This document shows, one piece after another, positions 1-9,440 of a stretch of 64,000 nt of DNA. A model generated the notes under the pieces. The model searched no databases and was not told the DNA's origin. It saw only the letters and a program-made list of their open reading frames with translations. Source of the DNA: Andalucia godoyi (taxonomy: Eukaryota; Discoba; Jakobea; Jakobida; Andaluciidae); the NCBI GenBank assembly GCA_009859145.1, contig VRVR01000017.1, positions 64,607 to 128,606 on the forward strand. The letters are read 5' to 3'. How positions within the stretch are numbered: position 1 is the first letter of the stretch; every line of letters begins with the position of its first letter. A program made the position numbers and the translations under genes.

Positions 1-429
1 TTCGTCGTTGCTGCGAACGAAATCCTCGGCGGTGCGTGCTGGTGGTACGCCATCCCATTTTGCATGTCGAGCTCTGCAGATGCATACCTGTTCTGCTCTG
101 GTGCCGCGGGCCTTGCGCTGCAGATGAAGGATGGGGCGAAAGAACTGATGACTACTGCGAGCGCCATGCACGAGTTCAACAAGGCGTTTCCGGAAGGTAT
201 GTTTGATCAAGGGACTCTTGTGATAGTTTCTCGGGTGGATCCGCACTGCCGTCTGGAATGTGGCTGGACACAGATGGAGCATGGCTGGCGACTGCTTGTT
301 CCAGACCGGCAGAGCTGCGACATTCTCCTGCTCAATGATGTCGGCCGTCTGCGACTTCTTGGCTTGCCGAACGTCTCGTACCTGCAGTTGTATCAGGAAG
401 GGCTACGAAGCTGTTCTCCGCGGTCGTGA
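1..429 (+). CDS. C-terminal part of an unknown protein, cut by the window edge
   Basis: Frame 1 is open from the first base to a TGA at 427-429, giving 142 residues without a start, so the gene begins to the left of the window. The visible part has short hydrophobic strand-like segments such as LRLLGLPNVSYLQL that recall leucine-rich-repeat or F-box-type proteins, but no family motif is decisive. It loosely resembles in texture the 879-residue orphan at 29432-32071; this is an impression, not an alignment. A TATA-like sequence follows 37 bases after the stop. Reality of the gene is likely; function unknown. Confidence 0.55.
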   Translation, partial: FVVAANEILGGACWWYAIPFCMSSSADAYLFCSGAAGLALQMKDGAKELMTTASAMHEFNKAFPEGMFDQGTLVIVSRVDPHCRLECGWTQMEHGWRLLVPDRQSCDILLLNDVGRLRLLGLPNVSYLQLYQEGLRSCSPRS

Positions 430-938
430 AGGGTAGCCATGAGGACCCCGAGGACAGGTCGATTGTATAAAAGGAGGCAGCCAGTCCTCGCAAATCCAAG
501 CTGTGCTAGTGTCCCCCCGCCGTTCTCTCGGCAAATGTGTTTCTGTGAGTCGATGTTTTTGTTTTCCTTGTGCCATTTCGTACTCTGTAAATATATTAAA
601 GGAACAGCGCTGATTGAGATGCGACAACATAATGCAACGGTGTTCGTGTGGAGCACCACGTTGTACATCGTCACCGGGTCATTTATCTGCTGGTTTATGG
701 TTTACATCTTTTCTGCAGAACATGCTCTTCATTCCCGCGCCAGCAAGGGACAGGAGATGCAGCAAAAATGCAGCCATTCCCACATCTGCATGAGAAGACG
801 CAGTCTGGCTTGCACCAGATTCACTCCACTGTCTTTCCGCACACTCTGCGAAAGGGGCTCTTTGACGTTCTGAGCTGTCCTTTCTTCTCCATCTTTTGAG
901 AGCACGAGTGAGAGTACCAGTGTCGCCCGCTAGACATA
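430..938. other. Spacer with a TATA-like box and a doubtful small frame
   Basis: No recognised gene. TATAAAAG occurs at 466-473. About 60 bases downstream an ATG at 535 opens a 112-codon frame (535-873) rich in Cys, Phe and Ser. It has no family resemblance and could be chance. A degraded gene or an unrecognised short gene cannot be excluded. Confidence 0.3.
466..473 (+). promoter_or_regulatory. TATA-box-like sequence
   Basis: TATAAAAG matches the eukaryotic TATA consensus and lies in a non-coding spacer. The only downstream candidate is the doubtful frame at 535-873, so it may be fortuitous. Confidence 0.25.
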
Positions 939-1440
939 CGCCTACATTATACACTGAATATGCATATCCACGAACAGACATGCATGTTCAATCTTGCATC
1001 CCGTTGCTCGGAAGGGGATAGGCCCCAACACGCCTCACGGCGTTCTTCAGATAGATGCTCCGCGCTCCGTTCCCAATCTCGATCAATCGGTGAGCCACCT
1101 TCTCAGCGTGACACGTTGTTCCTGAGAAGGGTGCATTTTGATTCTGACGGCCCTAGCGGCAGGCGCTTTCCGGTCCGCAGTTGCAGCGATTGGTGCACCT
1201 GGAGATACGTTGTCTCTTAGTAGGTTAGGAGGCCCTGTATCGAGCGGCGTAGGCGAATGTGTCATCCCAGCGCACTCACGCCCATATTTGAATTAAAAAA
1301 GTGAAACCAATGAATGATAGATGGCTACGCGTAAGCACGAATTCCTGTGAAACAAACGGTGCTAGTGTCGGCCAGTACTGACCGTGTCTGTTTATGTATA
1401 CTTCCGTATGCATGACAATGGCGTGCTATTATTCAGCGGT
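939..1440 (-). mobile_element. Fanzor/TnpB-derived miniature element, copy 1 (subfamily A)
   Basis: About 500 bp nearly identical, in inverted orientation, to 53555-54065. Read on the minus strand it starts ACCGCTGAATAATAGC and ends TGTAGGCG. It contains a 60-codon frame (1083-1265) whose end has the TnpB/Fanzor N-terminal motif H-P-S-x-E-Q-x-x-x-L-R-R-W. Directly after, in another frame, come D-R-D-W and N-G-A-R-S-I-Y-L, the last RuvC motif. The middle of the nuclease is missing, so this is an internally deleted, non-autonomous derivative. An imperfect inverted repeat (955-968 with 977-990, 8-nt loop) sits just inside the right end. No terminal inverted repeats are seen, as in IS200/IS605- or IS607-type elements. 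The Fanzor assignment rests on these motifs only. Confidence 0.72.
1083..1265 (-). pseudogene. Truncated Fanzor/TnpB N-terminal frame
   Basis: Encodes 60 residues with a proline- and alanine-rich leader, then V-R-I-K-M-H-P-S-Q-E-Q-R-V-T-L-R-R-W, which matches the start of TnpB/OrfB-type nucleases where a basic strand precedes a helix-turn-helix. It stops immediately at the internal deletion junction. The copy at 53730-53921 differs by a 6-base and a 3-base insertion that keep the frame, plus a few substitutions. Confidence 0.55.
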
Positions 1441-1499
1441 CGGTCGGTTTAACGTAAAAAAGTCCTTCACGCTCGCTGCCGACTGACTGCAGAAAGCAA

Positions 1500-1970
1500 C
1501 CATTTACAGCGACTAGGTGAATGCGGCTGAGCCCACTGTACCGTCAATCATTCGTGACCAGTCGGGACTGGCTTACAGTTCTTCGAGAGGGCGCTCCTCA
1601 TTCAGTCGCGTTATCGACGAAACTCCCCTTTGTAAGCGCCAGTCTATGTGTGGCTGGTTGCCCATGTTTGGAGTCGGCTTACCATGTCCTTCTGCACTGC
1701 GAGCACCTCTCCAAAGTGCGGCATAAAAATGGACAAACGAAGTCCGTCATTTGCTCAATGCGTCGTTCAAAATTGCTGGTTTTGGCACTGCCATGAAGGA
1801 GCGTTTCCTCAAATGCTTTTCGATACTGAGTGGCAATGCGAGAATTTTTTGCTGTATCCCCCCTGGATGTGCGCAGATGCTGTTTGAATTGCACAGGGGA
1901 GCGCACCTTCAGCGTTTTGGCGAGAGGCCTAGACAGCTTTCTGAGGAATTACTTCTACCTGCTGTCTGAA
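1500..1970 (+). pseudogene. Possible LINE reverse-transcriptase C-terminal relic
   Basis: The frame 1521-1796 contains C-x3-C-P-C-x5-H-x4-C (around 1654-1713), followed by E-H-L-S-K-V-R. This resembles the cysteine-histidine segment after the thumb of many non-LTR reverse transcriptases. The frame then breaks and adjoining frames continue to about 1970 with phrases typical of LINE C-termini. There is no catalytic domain. The assignment is tentative and could be chance. Confidence 0.3.
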
Positions 1971-2852
1971 TTCTCTGATTGGATGTATCACAAGCGTCGT
2001 GTGTGCTTTTTATTGAAAGACAACCGGTCTTTTGGAAGGAAGAATTAGAGTGGTATCCGGTGCATCCTAAACATGATCTCGCGGATGCCGGTGAGGGAGG
2101 CGTCAGATTCCAGGGTTGTAACCGCTTCTTCTGTGATGCAATAATGGCACTTCACGGCTGTTTCCGGCTGCGGTCACAAGGTTGATTACTTGACGACCGT
2201 GCATCCATACTGAGAAAATTTTACTGATGCAAGTTTTGTTTTTCTTGGATATATGCCTGTAAACATCTAGCTAACTAACTCGGTATATCGAAGTGAACTT
2301 GCCCTCCCGGCACGACTGCGAGACTGCATGACGGCATGGGGAATTCTTGCGATCGCCCGAAACTGAAAAAGGCGCGGGGAGCAGCAGAACAGCATCTGCC
2401 AAGACTCCACTGTGGCAGGTTAGAAGTCAAGGGGCACCATGCAGCTTAGGTCTAAGGTGCCAGTCGCGCATTGCGAGGTGAGAGTGCAGTGCACAGAGGA
2501 GGGGCATGATGCGCGATCCCTGTTTGGAAGCTGCGCTCTCGTTGCTGCTGGACGTTGAGTGCAGTTCTCTACGCATGAGTCGAAGCTTTACACAGCCTTC
2601 CCGCCGCCAGAAAAGGTGCGGGCTTTGACGACTGAAGGGAGCACTGCTGGGCAGGTCGGTGTGAGGAGAGCAGGATGTGCGAGCAGAACGGTGAACGCAG
2701 GACGTTCATCGACCTGGAAAGCAGCGTCTTGCGAATAGCGCGCAACAGCAGCATGTCGAGGTGCGTGGGTTTTCCGAAACCGCAAGAGAGTCGCGATCAT
2801 AAACATTACTGGAAAGTACCAGTGTGATGTTGCAGAAATGATGTGCAGTACG
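1971..2852. other. Gene-free spacer
   Basis: About 880 bases with no convincing coding frame, RNA gene or repeat that I can see. The minus-strand frame crossing 2588-3136 overlaps the subtilase and looks like a shadow. Confidence 0.5.
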
Positions 2853-2863
2853 TATATATAAAG
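2853..2863 (+). promoter_or_regulatory. TATA-like element upstream of the subtilase gene
   Basis: TATATATAAAG lies about 120 bases before the chosen ATG at 2984 and is followed by a T/C-rich leader, consistent with a core promoter. Confidence 0.4.
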
Positions 2864-2983
2864 CATTTGCTCCGAGAGAACTATCTTATCTTTGTCTTCT
2901 TTATATTTTTTTTCCTTCCCCTTTTCCTCCACCCGCCCTGCTTCATAAAAACACGATCCATCAATCCGAGTGAAGAACCCAGA

Positions 2984-5935
2984 ATGGTGAATCACCAGCG
3001 AAATCTCCGCTGTGCCCTTGCGCACAGTTCCGTATTCGCACTCGCAGTGCTTCTCGCCTCCGTAGTCGCTTTCGCCCATGCCGAACCGATTCGACATCCT
3101 GCGCCAGGGCTCTGGTTTCGCGGAGGTCGAGCACAAGCGATCAACGCTGAAGAACAGCTGCTCTCCGAGTTTGGCACTTCCGAGGCGGTTAAGAGATCTT
3201 TTGACAAGTTAGTCGGAAAGGCAGTTTCCGAGCATCCTGGATCCTTTTCGAATCTGCGCATCAGTACGCACAGAATCCAGTTCGTTGTGAAACGATCGAC
3301 CGTTGCGGATGTGCAGTGGCTCGATGCGCTGCGTGAAATAGTCGGTCACGGAGCACACTTGGAGTATTTTCCGGACAATGGCGCTCTGGTATACACGGAT
3401 ATCCATGCTGCTCGACGAATTGCAAGTCTTCCGGATACAAAGTTTGTCGTCCCTGTTCAGCCCGAATGGAAGGCAGCAGTGCAAATCCCGGTGCTTGACT
3501 ACGTGGACGAGTCAGCACGCTCCGCGACGCAGGTACTGTTGACGAGGTCCGATATTAAGGGTGATCTCCACAAGCTGTCGGAGGAATCCAAATCGGTGCG
3601 ACAAATCCTGAATCAGAAGGTGCTCCTATCCATCTCCGTGGCCAATCACCCGCAGGAACTTGGCATTCGGTCGTTTGCTGCGAGTCTCGTGGACAGCTCG
3701 ATATCCCAAGGCTTCGAGGTGCACATCGTCGACATCAATGAAGTAACAAACGAAATTGTCGTCAGCGTTCCAAAGGCGTCGGTGCGACCTCTAGTATCCA
3801 AGCTTGTCAGGATCAATCGCGTCTTGGGCGTCTTCGAGAAGCCTCGGTCGCATGTTATGAATTCGACTGGAAATAACATCGTCACATCCGGAAACCCGAA
3901 CGTCACCAACCCCTTTGCTGGGCTCTTAAATGGAACCGGAGAAATCATCCACATCGCAGACTCCGGCCTCGACTTCTTTCACTGTTTCTTCCACGAAACT
4001 TCGCCTCCAAAGACCTCAAAAAATATGGTGAATACAACGTCGGCGGAGCGGAACAGCAGGCGCAAGATCGTTGCATACTGGCAGTTTATGGACGATGCGT
4101 GGGGATGGACAGACCATGGAACCCATGTGTCTGGAACGGCGGCGGGTGCCGCAAACTCTGTCTCTGCATCGGCGCTCCAGTCGGAAAACGGCTTGGCATC
4201 TGGTGCGAAAATCGCGTTCACTGACATTGGATGCCAGTCGCCAAGTGGCTGCCAGTGCGGGAAAACTTCCACAGGAGCCGACATTCCGTGCGATTGTGGG
4301 CCTTCTGGATGCGAGATTTCGGACACATCCGTGTATGTCCCGACTTCGCTGGACAAGGATCTGTTCCCGTTCGGATTGGCAAACGGCGCATTTATTTCCA
4401 GTAATTCGTGGGGTGGCAGTGCTGCGTCCTATGGAAGCTCTTCTCGTCAAATTGACGATGCAGTCAACGCGAATGCCTCTCTCTTGATCCTCTTTGCAGC
4501 TGGAAACGGCGGTCCGCAGAGCGTGTCCGAACAGGCAGCGGCGAAGAACATCATCTCTGTGGGCGCTTCAACCACTGGACAGCCTGATTTTATCGACATC
4601 GTTCAGAACAAGTACAATCCGAGTCAGGACGGTGGCCACGCATTTGCAACAAGCATCCTGAACTGCACTCAAAATGACCCTCGCCCAGACTGTGCGTACT
4701 TTTTGAGCCCAGACTTTGACGCATGCTCCTTGGACTCCTTCTGCGCAGCTGGATACACTGCAGGATTCACCGACTGCGGCTGCATTCCGTGCGCCGACGG
4801 GTACTGCTACTTCCTCGGAGCGTCCTTCTGTTCGAACTGTCTGGTGATCTCGTTCCAAAACATCCCCGAAGAAGACATTGCCCCGAATTCGCTTGCCGGC
4901 TTCTCGTCCACAGGACCTACCGTCGACGGAAGAATCAAGCCCGATGTCGTTGCCCCAGGATATCTGATTGCGTCATCACGATCATATCCCGGAAGCCTTG
5001 CTTCTGCTCCCGATGTTTGCGGCACGTCGGGGCTTTACCAATCGTTTGCATCCATCAAGCCCCATTTGTACGCCACGCAAGGCACCTCGATGGCGACTCC
5101 ACTAGTCGCCGGATACTCCGCTCTCATTCGGGAATGGCTGCGGAATTACTATCCGAATGCTGCAGGAAATCGAACGGGAGCCACTCCCATCGCAATTCCG
5201 CCTGCTTCCCTGCTGAAGGCGCTCATTGTCCAGTCCGCAACTCCCATGGACGGCATCTACTGCTCGTTCCTTCTGGATTCGAGCTGTTTCCTTGATGCGC
5301 CACTCGAAAATGGTCATCCGTACGAACAAGGCTTTGGACGGGTGGACTTGCGAACCATTATTCCGCTTCCGTCAGCTGCTGCAAACTCGACAAACTCGAC
5401 ATCCTCGCTTTCGGGGCATACGCGGGTTCTTGCCCAAGAAGACACCGTGTTGTCCGCAGGAAATGCAAGCAGAAGCTTCTCCGTCGCTGTGAATGGAGCG
5501 TCAACATGCTTGCGTGCAACGCTTGTGTGGACTGACCCCACGCCGAGCGTATCTGCTTCCGACGTTCTTGTGAACGACCTTGATCTCATTGTTTCGAGCG
5601 GCAACGGCACTTCGATCCGCGGAAACAGCCAGTACTTCGGAGGGGATGCTCCGGACAGCGTCAATAACGTGGAGAAGGTGTCCATCAAGACTGCAACTGC
5701 AGGAACCTACACCATCGTCGTGAATGCATCGCGAGTCGTCGCGCCCCAGTCGTTCTCCCTGGTGGTTTCAACAATGCCGTCTGAGCTGTGTGTTGACATC
5801 ACTCCCGTCGACGACGGATTCTCCAGCAACAATGACAAATCGTCTTCCACCCATGCAAACACCCAGTTGCCGACCCAACCGACGTCGCCGTCGCTTCTCT
5901 CGCGAATCGCATCTCTTCTGTTCCTCGGCATCTGA
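2984..5935 (+). CDS. Secreted subtilisin-like serine peptidase (S8 family)
   Basis: A 983-residue protein. The ATG at 2984 was chosen because it begins a clear signal peptide: basic start, then a hydrophobic core ending A-F-A-H-A near residue 33. The earlier in-frame stretch is T-rich leader. The S8 triad is visible: Asp326 in A-D-S-G-L-D, His378 in D-H-G-T-H-V-S-G, and Ser702 in G-T-S-M-A-T-P. The oxyanion Asn is N508 in A-A-G-N-G-G. A Cys-rich insert lies between the His and Ser blocks. A beta-sandwich C-terminal region follows, as in Dictyostelium Tag-type and bacterial subtilases. The protein ends in a Ser/Thr-rich stretch and a short hydrophobic tail, possibly a GPI signal. Expected to act in the secretory pathway or outside the cell. 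The family call is firm; substrate and physiological role are unknown. Confidence 0.93.
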   Translation: MVNHQRNLRCALAHSSVFALAVLLASVVAFAHAEPIRHPAPGLWFRGGRAQAINAEEQLLSEFGTSEAVKRSFDKLVGKAVSEHPGSFSNLRISTHRIQFVVKRSTVADVQWLDALREIVGHGAHLEYFPDNGALVYTDIHAARRIASLPDTKFVVPVQPEWKAAVQIPVLDYVDESARSATQVLLTRSDIKGDLHKLSEESKSVRQILNQKVLLSISVANHPQELGIRSFAASLVDSSISQGFEVHIVDINEVTNEIVVSVPKASVRPLVSKLVRINRVLGVFEKPRSHVMNSTGNNIVTSGNPNVTNPFAGLLNGTGEIIHIADSGLDFFHCFFHETSPPKTSKNMVNTTSAERNSRRKIVAYWQFMDDAWGWTDHGTHVSGTAAGAANSVSASALQSENGLASGAKIAFTDIGCQSPSGCQCGKTSTGADIPCDCGPSGCEISDTSVYVPTSLDKDLFPFGLANGAFISSNSWGGSAASYGSSSRQIDDAVNANASLLILFAAGNGGPQSVSEQAAAKNIISVGASTTGQPDFIDIVQNKYNPSQDGGHAFATSILNCTQNDPRPDCAYFLSPDFDACSLDSFCAAGYTAGFTDCGCIPCADGYCYFLGASFCSNCLVISFQNIPEEDIAPNSLAGFSSTGPTVDGRIKPDVVAPGYLIASSRSYPGSLASAPDVCGTSGLYQSFASIKPHLYATQGTSMATPLVAGYSALIREWLRNYYPNAAGNRTGATPIAIPPASLLKALIVQSATPMDGIYCSFLLDSSCFLDAPLENGHPYEQGFGRVDLRTIIPLPSAAANSTNSTSSLSGHTRVLAQEDTVLSAGNASRSFSVAVNGASTCLRATLVWTDPTPSVSASDVLVNDLDLIVSSGNGTSIRGNSQYFGGDAPDSVNNVEKVSIKTATAGTYTIVVNASRVVAPQSFSLVVSTMPSELCVDITPVDDGFSSNNDKSSSTHANTQLPTQPTSPSLLSRIASLLFLGI

Positions 5936-6167
5936 TCGCGGCATTCATCCACTGAATAAGCAAAGACTCGTAAAACGAGATCTGCACAAAGGTAAACAAA
6001 ACAAAAACAAAAAAACACGCAAGGAAAGAAGATGTGAGCAGGAACAAAGTAGACGAAGAACGCCCAGGAGCATTCTTGAGGGGATACTAATATTTAAAAA
6101 TGTTCGGTTCACGAGGGTGATGTATCGTTCATGCATACGTGAGCTCGATCGAAAAGTACGCTCAGCT
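5936..6167. other. Convergent spacer
   Basis: Purine-rich spacer between the stop codons of the subtilase and the acyltransferase. It should carry both 3' ends. Nothing else seen. Confidence 0.4.
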
Positions 6168-7814
6168 TCATCCTCGGAGATGTGGGGCATACGTCGCATA
6201 CACGTATTCTCGTGCGTAGAGTGTGAGAAGCATAGGAGTTCCAATGAGGAAGCCGGCCCACATGGCGACATTGCCCCATCTGGACTGCCGCATGAACTTG
6301 AGATTGGTGAGGTATAGGAACGGAATTTGCGCGTGAATCATGTAGAACATCCACGGTCGGAGCACTCCAAAAGCGACCGTGAGCACGTACTCGTGGAGAA
6401 ACGCAGTGGTGACAAAGGTGATCATCTGGGCGACGATGGACGATACGCGCATGACCGATTGTGACTCAATGTACACGTGGCGTGCCATCCACTTGTACAC
6501 GGCCCTGTTCCAATGGTTCCAGAACTCGACCATTGATCTCGCGTTCCACCAATCTGTATAGAACTCTCGGTCGGCATACATTGTGATCTCCGACCAGCCA
6601 TTGAGTCCGCAGTGAAAGACGGAGTAGAAGAGAATAAGCCACGTCATCAGCGAGGGCAATGCCAGTCGGACAAACAGCTCCATGATCGACGTGTCGTACA
6701 TGGTGATGATCACCGGCTGGATCGACTCCTGCAGCAAAAGATACAGGATGAACCAGCAACCGCACGCAACGGACATCTCCTGGAACACATACCACCATCG
6801 AATGGACTTTGTCCGCGGGAAGTTCAGTTCGTAGACGAGCGACGGGAAGCAAAGGAACTGAAAGTAGTTGTATGGCGTCAAGTTTTTCGGGAAAACAACC
6901 TTTGCGGACGATGACGACGGAGCCAAAAGCGACGGGTCAATGTTCGACGGCTTTGCCCGAGTTGCATCATGTCGGTCCGACGCATACGCATCTGTTGCCG
7001 TCACTTTTCGAATCGTGGACGATGACGACGTTGACGAGGATGACAGAGTCGACGGGGAGGTATGATTCGAGGACAAGGAAGAAGACGACAATTTTTCAAG
7101 ATTTCGCGGGTCTGCAGGGGAGCCAGAGCCGGAACCGGAGCCAGAGCCAGAGCCAGAACGAGAGCGAGAACCCGAGTCAGAATGTGAGGGAACTGACACG
7201 TTGGCGCGTGTCACTTGGCGCGATCGACGATGGAGAATCATGTTGGTCATATAGTACGAGTGTCCCTTCATAAAGAGGACGCAGATTTGCATCATTAGTG
7301 CCATTCGCATGAGGATGGAAAGCGGAAAGTAGAACGCAAGATAGACAGGAGCGCAGAAGAGGACGATGAGATATGCGATGTACGTCGCAATATGAATGGG
7401 CAACGGAATGAGATTTCGGGCTTTAACGAGCAAAAAGACCGTAAAGGAAAGCCCGACGAATGTCAACCACGTCAAGAGCATATAAGGGAAAAAGCCCTCC
7501 ATCAGCCAGACAAACAGATTCCAGTCGACCGTTGATCCCGTCCGTTCGTAATTGTCATACAGCCTGTAGAGACACCAGCCCGACGCCAAGACTGCAATCA
7601 GGTGGATCACACCCTGCGCGGACTCCTCGTCCAACAGGCTCATGCGGGCCTTGGCGGCGTGCGTCCGCGGATACGGGAGAAGCGTCGAGAATGACTGGCT
7701 GGCGGGAATATCGCTCAATAGAGTCGTCGGACTTCCTGATTCGGAAGCGCGCGGCCCAGGCGACACCTGTCGAGCACTCGGTCGTCGAAGCGAGGCTTTG
7801 CTTCCAGCGGACAT
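6168..7814 (-). CDS. DGAT1: Diacylglycerol O-acyltransferase, DGAT1 type (MBOAT)
   Basis: A 548-residue multi-spanning protein. It should join acyl-CoA to diacylglycerol in the ER membrane to make triacylglycerol. Diagnostic features are N-Y-F-Q-F-L-C-F-P-S-L-V-Y, the DGAT1 signature E-F-Y-T-D-W-W-N, and the active-site His474 in F-L-H-E-Y inside a hydrophobic segment, followed by further membrane helices. The N-terminus is Ser/Arg-rich. A low-complexity Ser-Gly and acidic/Ser linker separates the first membrane helices from the catalytic core; such a linker is variable in the family. The ATG at 7814 is preferred; a start 15 codons upstream at 7859 is possible. The sterol acyltransferase (ACAT) alternative is less likely, given the F-Y-x-D-W-W-N form. 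Confidence 0.88.
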   Translation of the reverse strand: MSAGSKASLRRPSARQVSPGPRASESGSPTTLLSDIPASQSFSTLLPYPRTHAAKARMSLLDEESAQGVIHLIAVLASGWCLYRLYDNYERTGSTVDWNLFVWLMEGFFPYMLLTWLTFVGLSFTVFLLVKARNLIPLPIHIATYIAYLIVLFCAPVYLAFYFPLSILMRMALMMQICVLFMKGHSYYMTNMILHRRSRQVTRANVSVPSHSDSGSRSRSGSGSGSGSGSGSPADPRNLEKLSSSSLSSNHTSPSTLSSSSTSSSSTIRKVTATDAYASDRHDATRAKPSNIDPSLLAPSSSSAKVVFPKNLTPYNYFQFLCFPSLVYELNFPRTKSIRWWYVFQEMSVACGCWFILYLLLQESIQPVIITMYDTSIMELFVRLALPSLMTWLILFYSVFHCGLNGWSEITMYADREFYTDWWNARSMVEFWNHWNRAVYKWMARHVYIESQSVMRVSSIVAQMITFVTTAFLHEYVLTVAFGVLRPWMFYMIHAQIPFLYLTNLKFMRQSRWGNVAMWAGFLIGTPMLLTLYAREYVYATYAPHLRG

Positions 7815-8245
7815 TCTCAAAGCCCGACAATAAAAAGCAACAACCAAGAAAAGTGACAATGCGGATTTAAGATAGCTGCGCAGCGTGTATTTGTGTATTT
7901 GTGTGTGTGTGTGTATGTGTGTACAGTGTTGGGCGCATGAATGGCAAGGAAACCCAAGAGGGAGAGGGAGTGAAGCTTCGAGAAAATGGGGAAAGGGTGG
8001 GGCAAGGGAAAGTCAGGGGTTTGTCAGTGCATCATGTCAGTCAGTGTCACTGCATTTCTGATCGTCACCATCTTTTCAAAACAACCGAATCTACAAACGA
8101 GTTCCTCAATGGTCAACACTCATGCGACTCGCCCGTTAAAGAATAGTCCGGGGGGGTTCTTTGACCTCTTGTCGTTCCTACGACTTGTTGTCCTTTGCCA
8201 CCGATCCACAGTCGCTCAAGCCGCACTCCTGCAGAATCAAGAAGA
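7815..8245. other. Divergent promoter region
   Basis: Spacer between DGAT1 (minus) and the two-exon gene (plus). It contains a GT microsatellite around 7901-7920 and short mixed sequence; no RNA gene or clear TATA box seen. Confidence 0.4.
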
Positions 8246-9053
8246 ATGTCCGCAAAGCCGAAAAAGAATGGCAAGACTCTCGAAAATCCCGTATGTGTTT
8301 CTTCTTCTTCTTCTTCCTTTTTTTTTTTTTTTGCTTGCCTGCCCTCTCTATCCTCATCATCGCCGTTTCGCGACTATCATAGCTGCTGATGATATCTGAC
8401 GCACGCTCCTACCACAGACCATACGGACGATAGGCAGACATGTGTTTTCGACACAACCAAGCAGAGTCATTGACGAAGAGCTCCTCGCAGACTCGTGCTT
8501 TCTGCAGCCAGAAGGCCGGAATCTTGCGTATCGAGACAGCGAAGGTCGGGTCAACGTGGAGCTGCTGCACCGTGCTGCAGAGGCGATACGGTCCGGCGCA
8601 GTGGCGGTGGAGATCACTGCAGAAATTGCCAAAACTGTTGCGGTGCTGCTTTCTGCTGTCAATGGCAAGAAAGAGGATGTCAAGATTGCTGCGCGCAAGC
8701 CGTCCGCCCAACCTGCGTCGTCATTTGTAAGCAGCGGAAAAGGCAGTGACGGAAATGATAGAGGTGACAGAAACAGTGATAGTGCGCAAAAGAAGGACCA
8801 CGCATCACGCGCTTCAACGACGAAGAGCACAGCTGCGGCAATCGCGCAGAAACCAAGCTCCAAGGCGGAAAAGAAGATGGCAGACAAACGAAAGCCGGAT
8901 TCTACCAACAACAACTCCCGCCGCCGCAGCAGCAGCAACAGCAGCAACAGTGATGATGATGGGGGCGACGACGTTGACTTCTCTTCGGGCTGTGTCAACA
9001 TTGCCGATGTCCGCAGTTCAAAACGCAGAAAGGGATCCACACAACGTCTGTAG
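8246..9053 (+). CDS. Two-exon basic, Ser/Lys-rich protein of unknown function
   Basis: Exon 1 is 8246-8290 (15 codons, M-S-A-K-P-K-K-N-G). The intron is 8291-8417 (127 nt, GTATGT...CTACCACAG, with a polypyrimidine stretch in its first half). Exon 2 is 8418-9053. Phase is 0 and the joined frame encodes 226 residues. The first ~100 residues look folded, with helical phrases such as E-I-T-A-E-I-A-K-T-V. The rest is low-complexity Ser/Lys/Asn/Arg, with basic clusters and a K-R-R-K near the end that suggest nuclear location. No known family recognised. This is the clearest spliced gene in the window and shows that the organism uses canonical GT-AG introns. Confidence 0.7.
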
Positions 9054-9440
9054 ATGCAATTTAAAAAACCCAAAAAATTCGCACCGCCAAGAGGGGACGA
9101 GAATCCAAACTGTCGTATGCACAACGCAGGTTCCATCGCTCTTCTGACATCGAGCTTGAGGAGAAGGGGGCTTCCGAACATGAAGAAGGTCCAAAAATCA
9201 AACGAAACAACACAACACAAGAGAGCCAAAAAAAAAAAAAACGTAGGTCCGCGAGATCCGACGGAAGAAGAAAGAGAAGAAGAGAGGAAGGGGGCGAAAA
9301 AGAAAAAAATCACTTTACACTGAGTTGCAGGGCGTCGCGGCATCAGGGAACAAGAAACGAGGAAGGAACGAACGAGCGCAAACCGACAACACAACAGAGG
9401 AAACGGTAATTGATAATAATAAGAAGAATAGAAGAAAAAG
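9054..9440. other. A-rich spacer upstream of TIM17
   Basis: A-rich sequence including a poly-A run at about 9227-9240. No gene recognised; it holds the 3' end of the previous gene and the TIM17 leader. Confidence 0.4.

Noticed and set aside
2588-3136. 182-codon minus-strand frame over the subtilase start
   Set aside because: Overlaps the signal peptide and leader of a strong gene; composition is that of a shadow frame.
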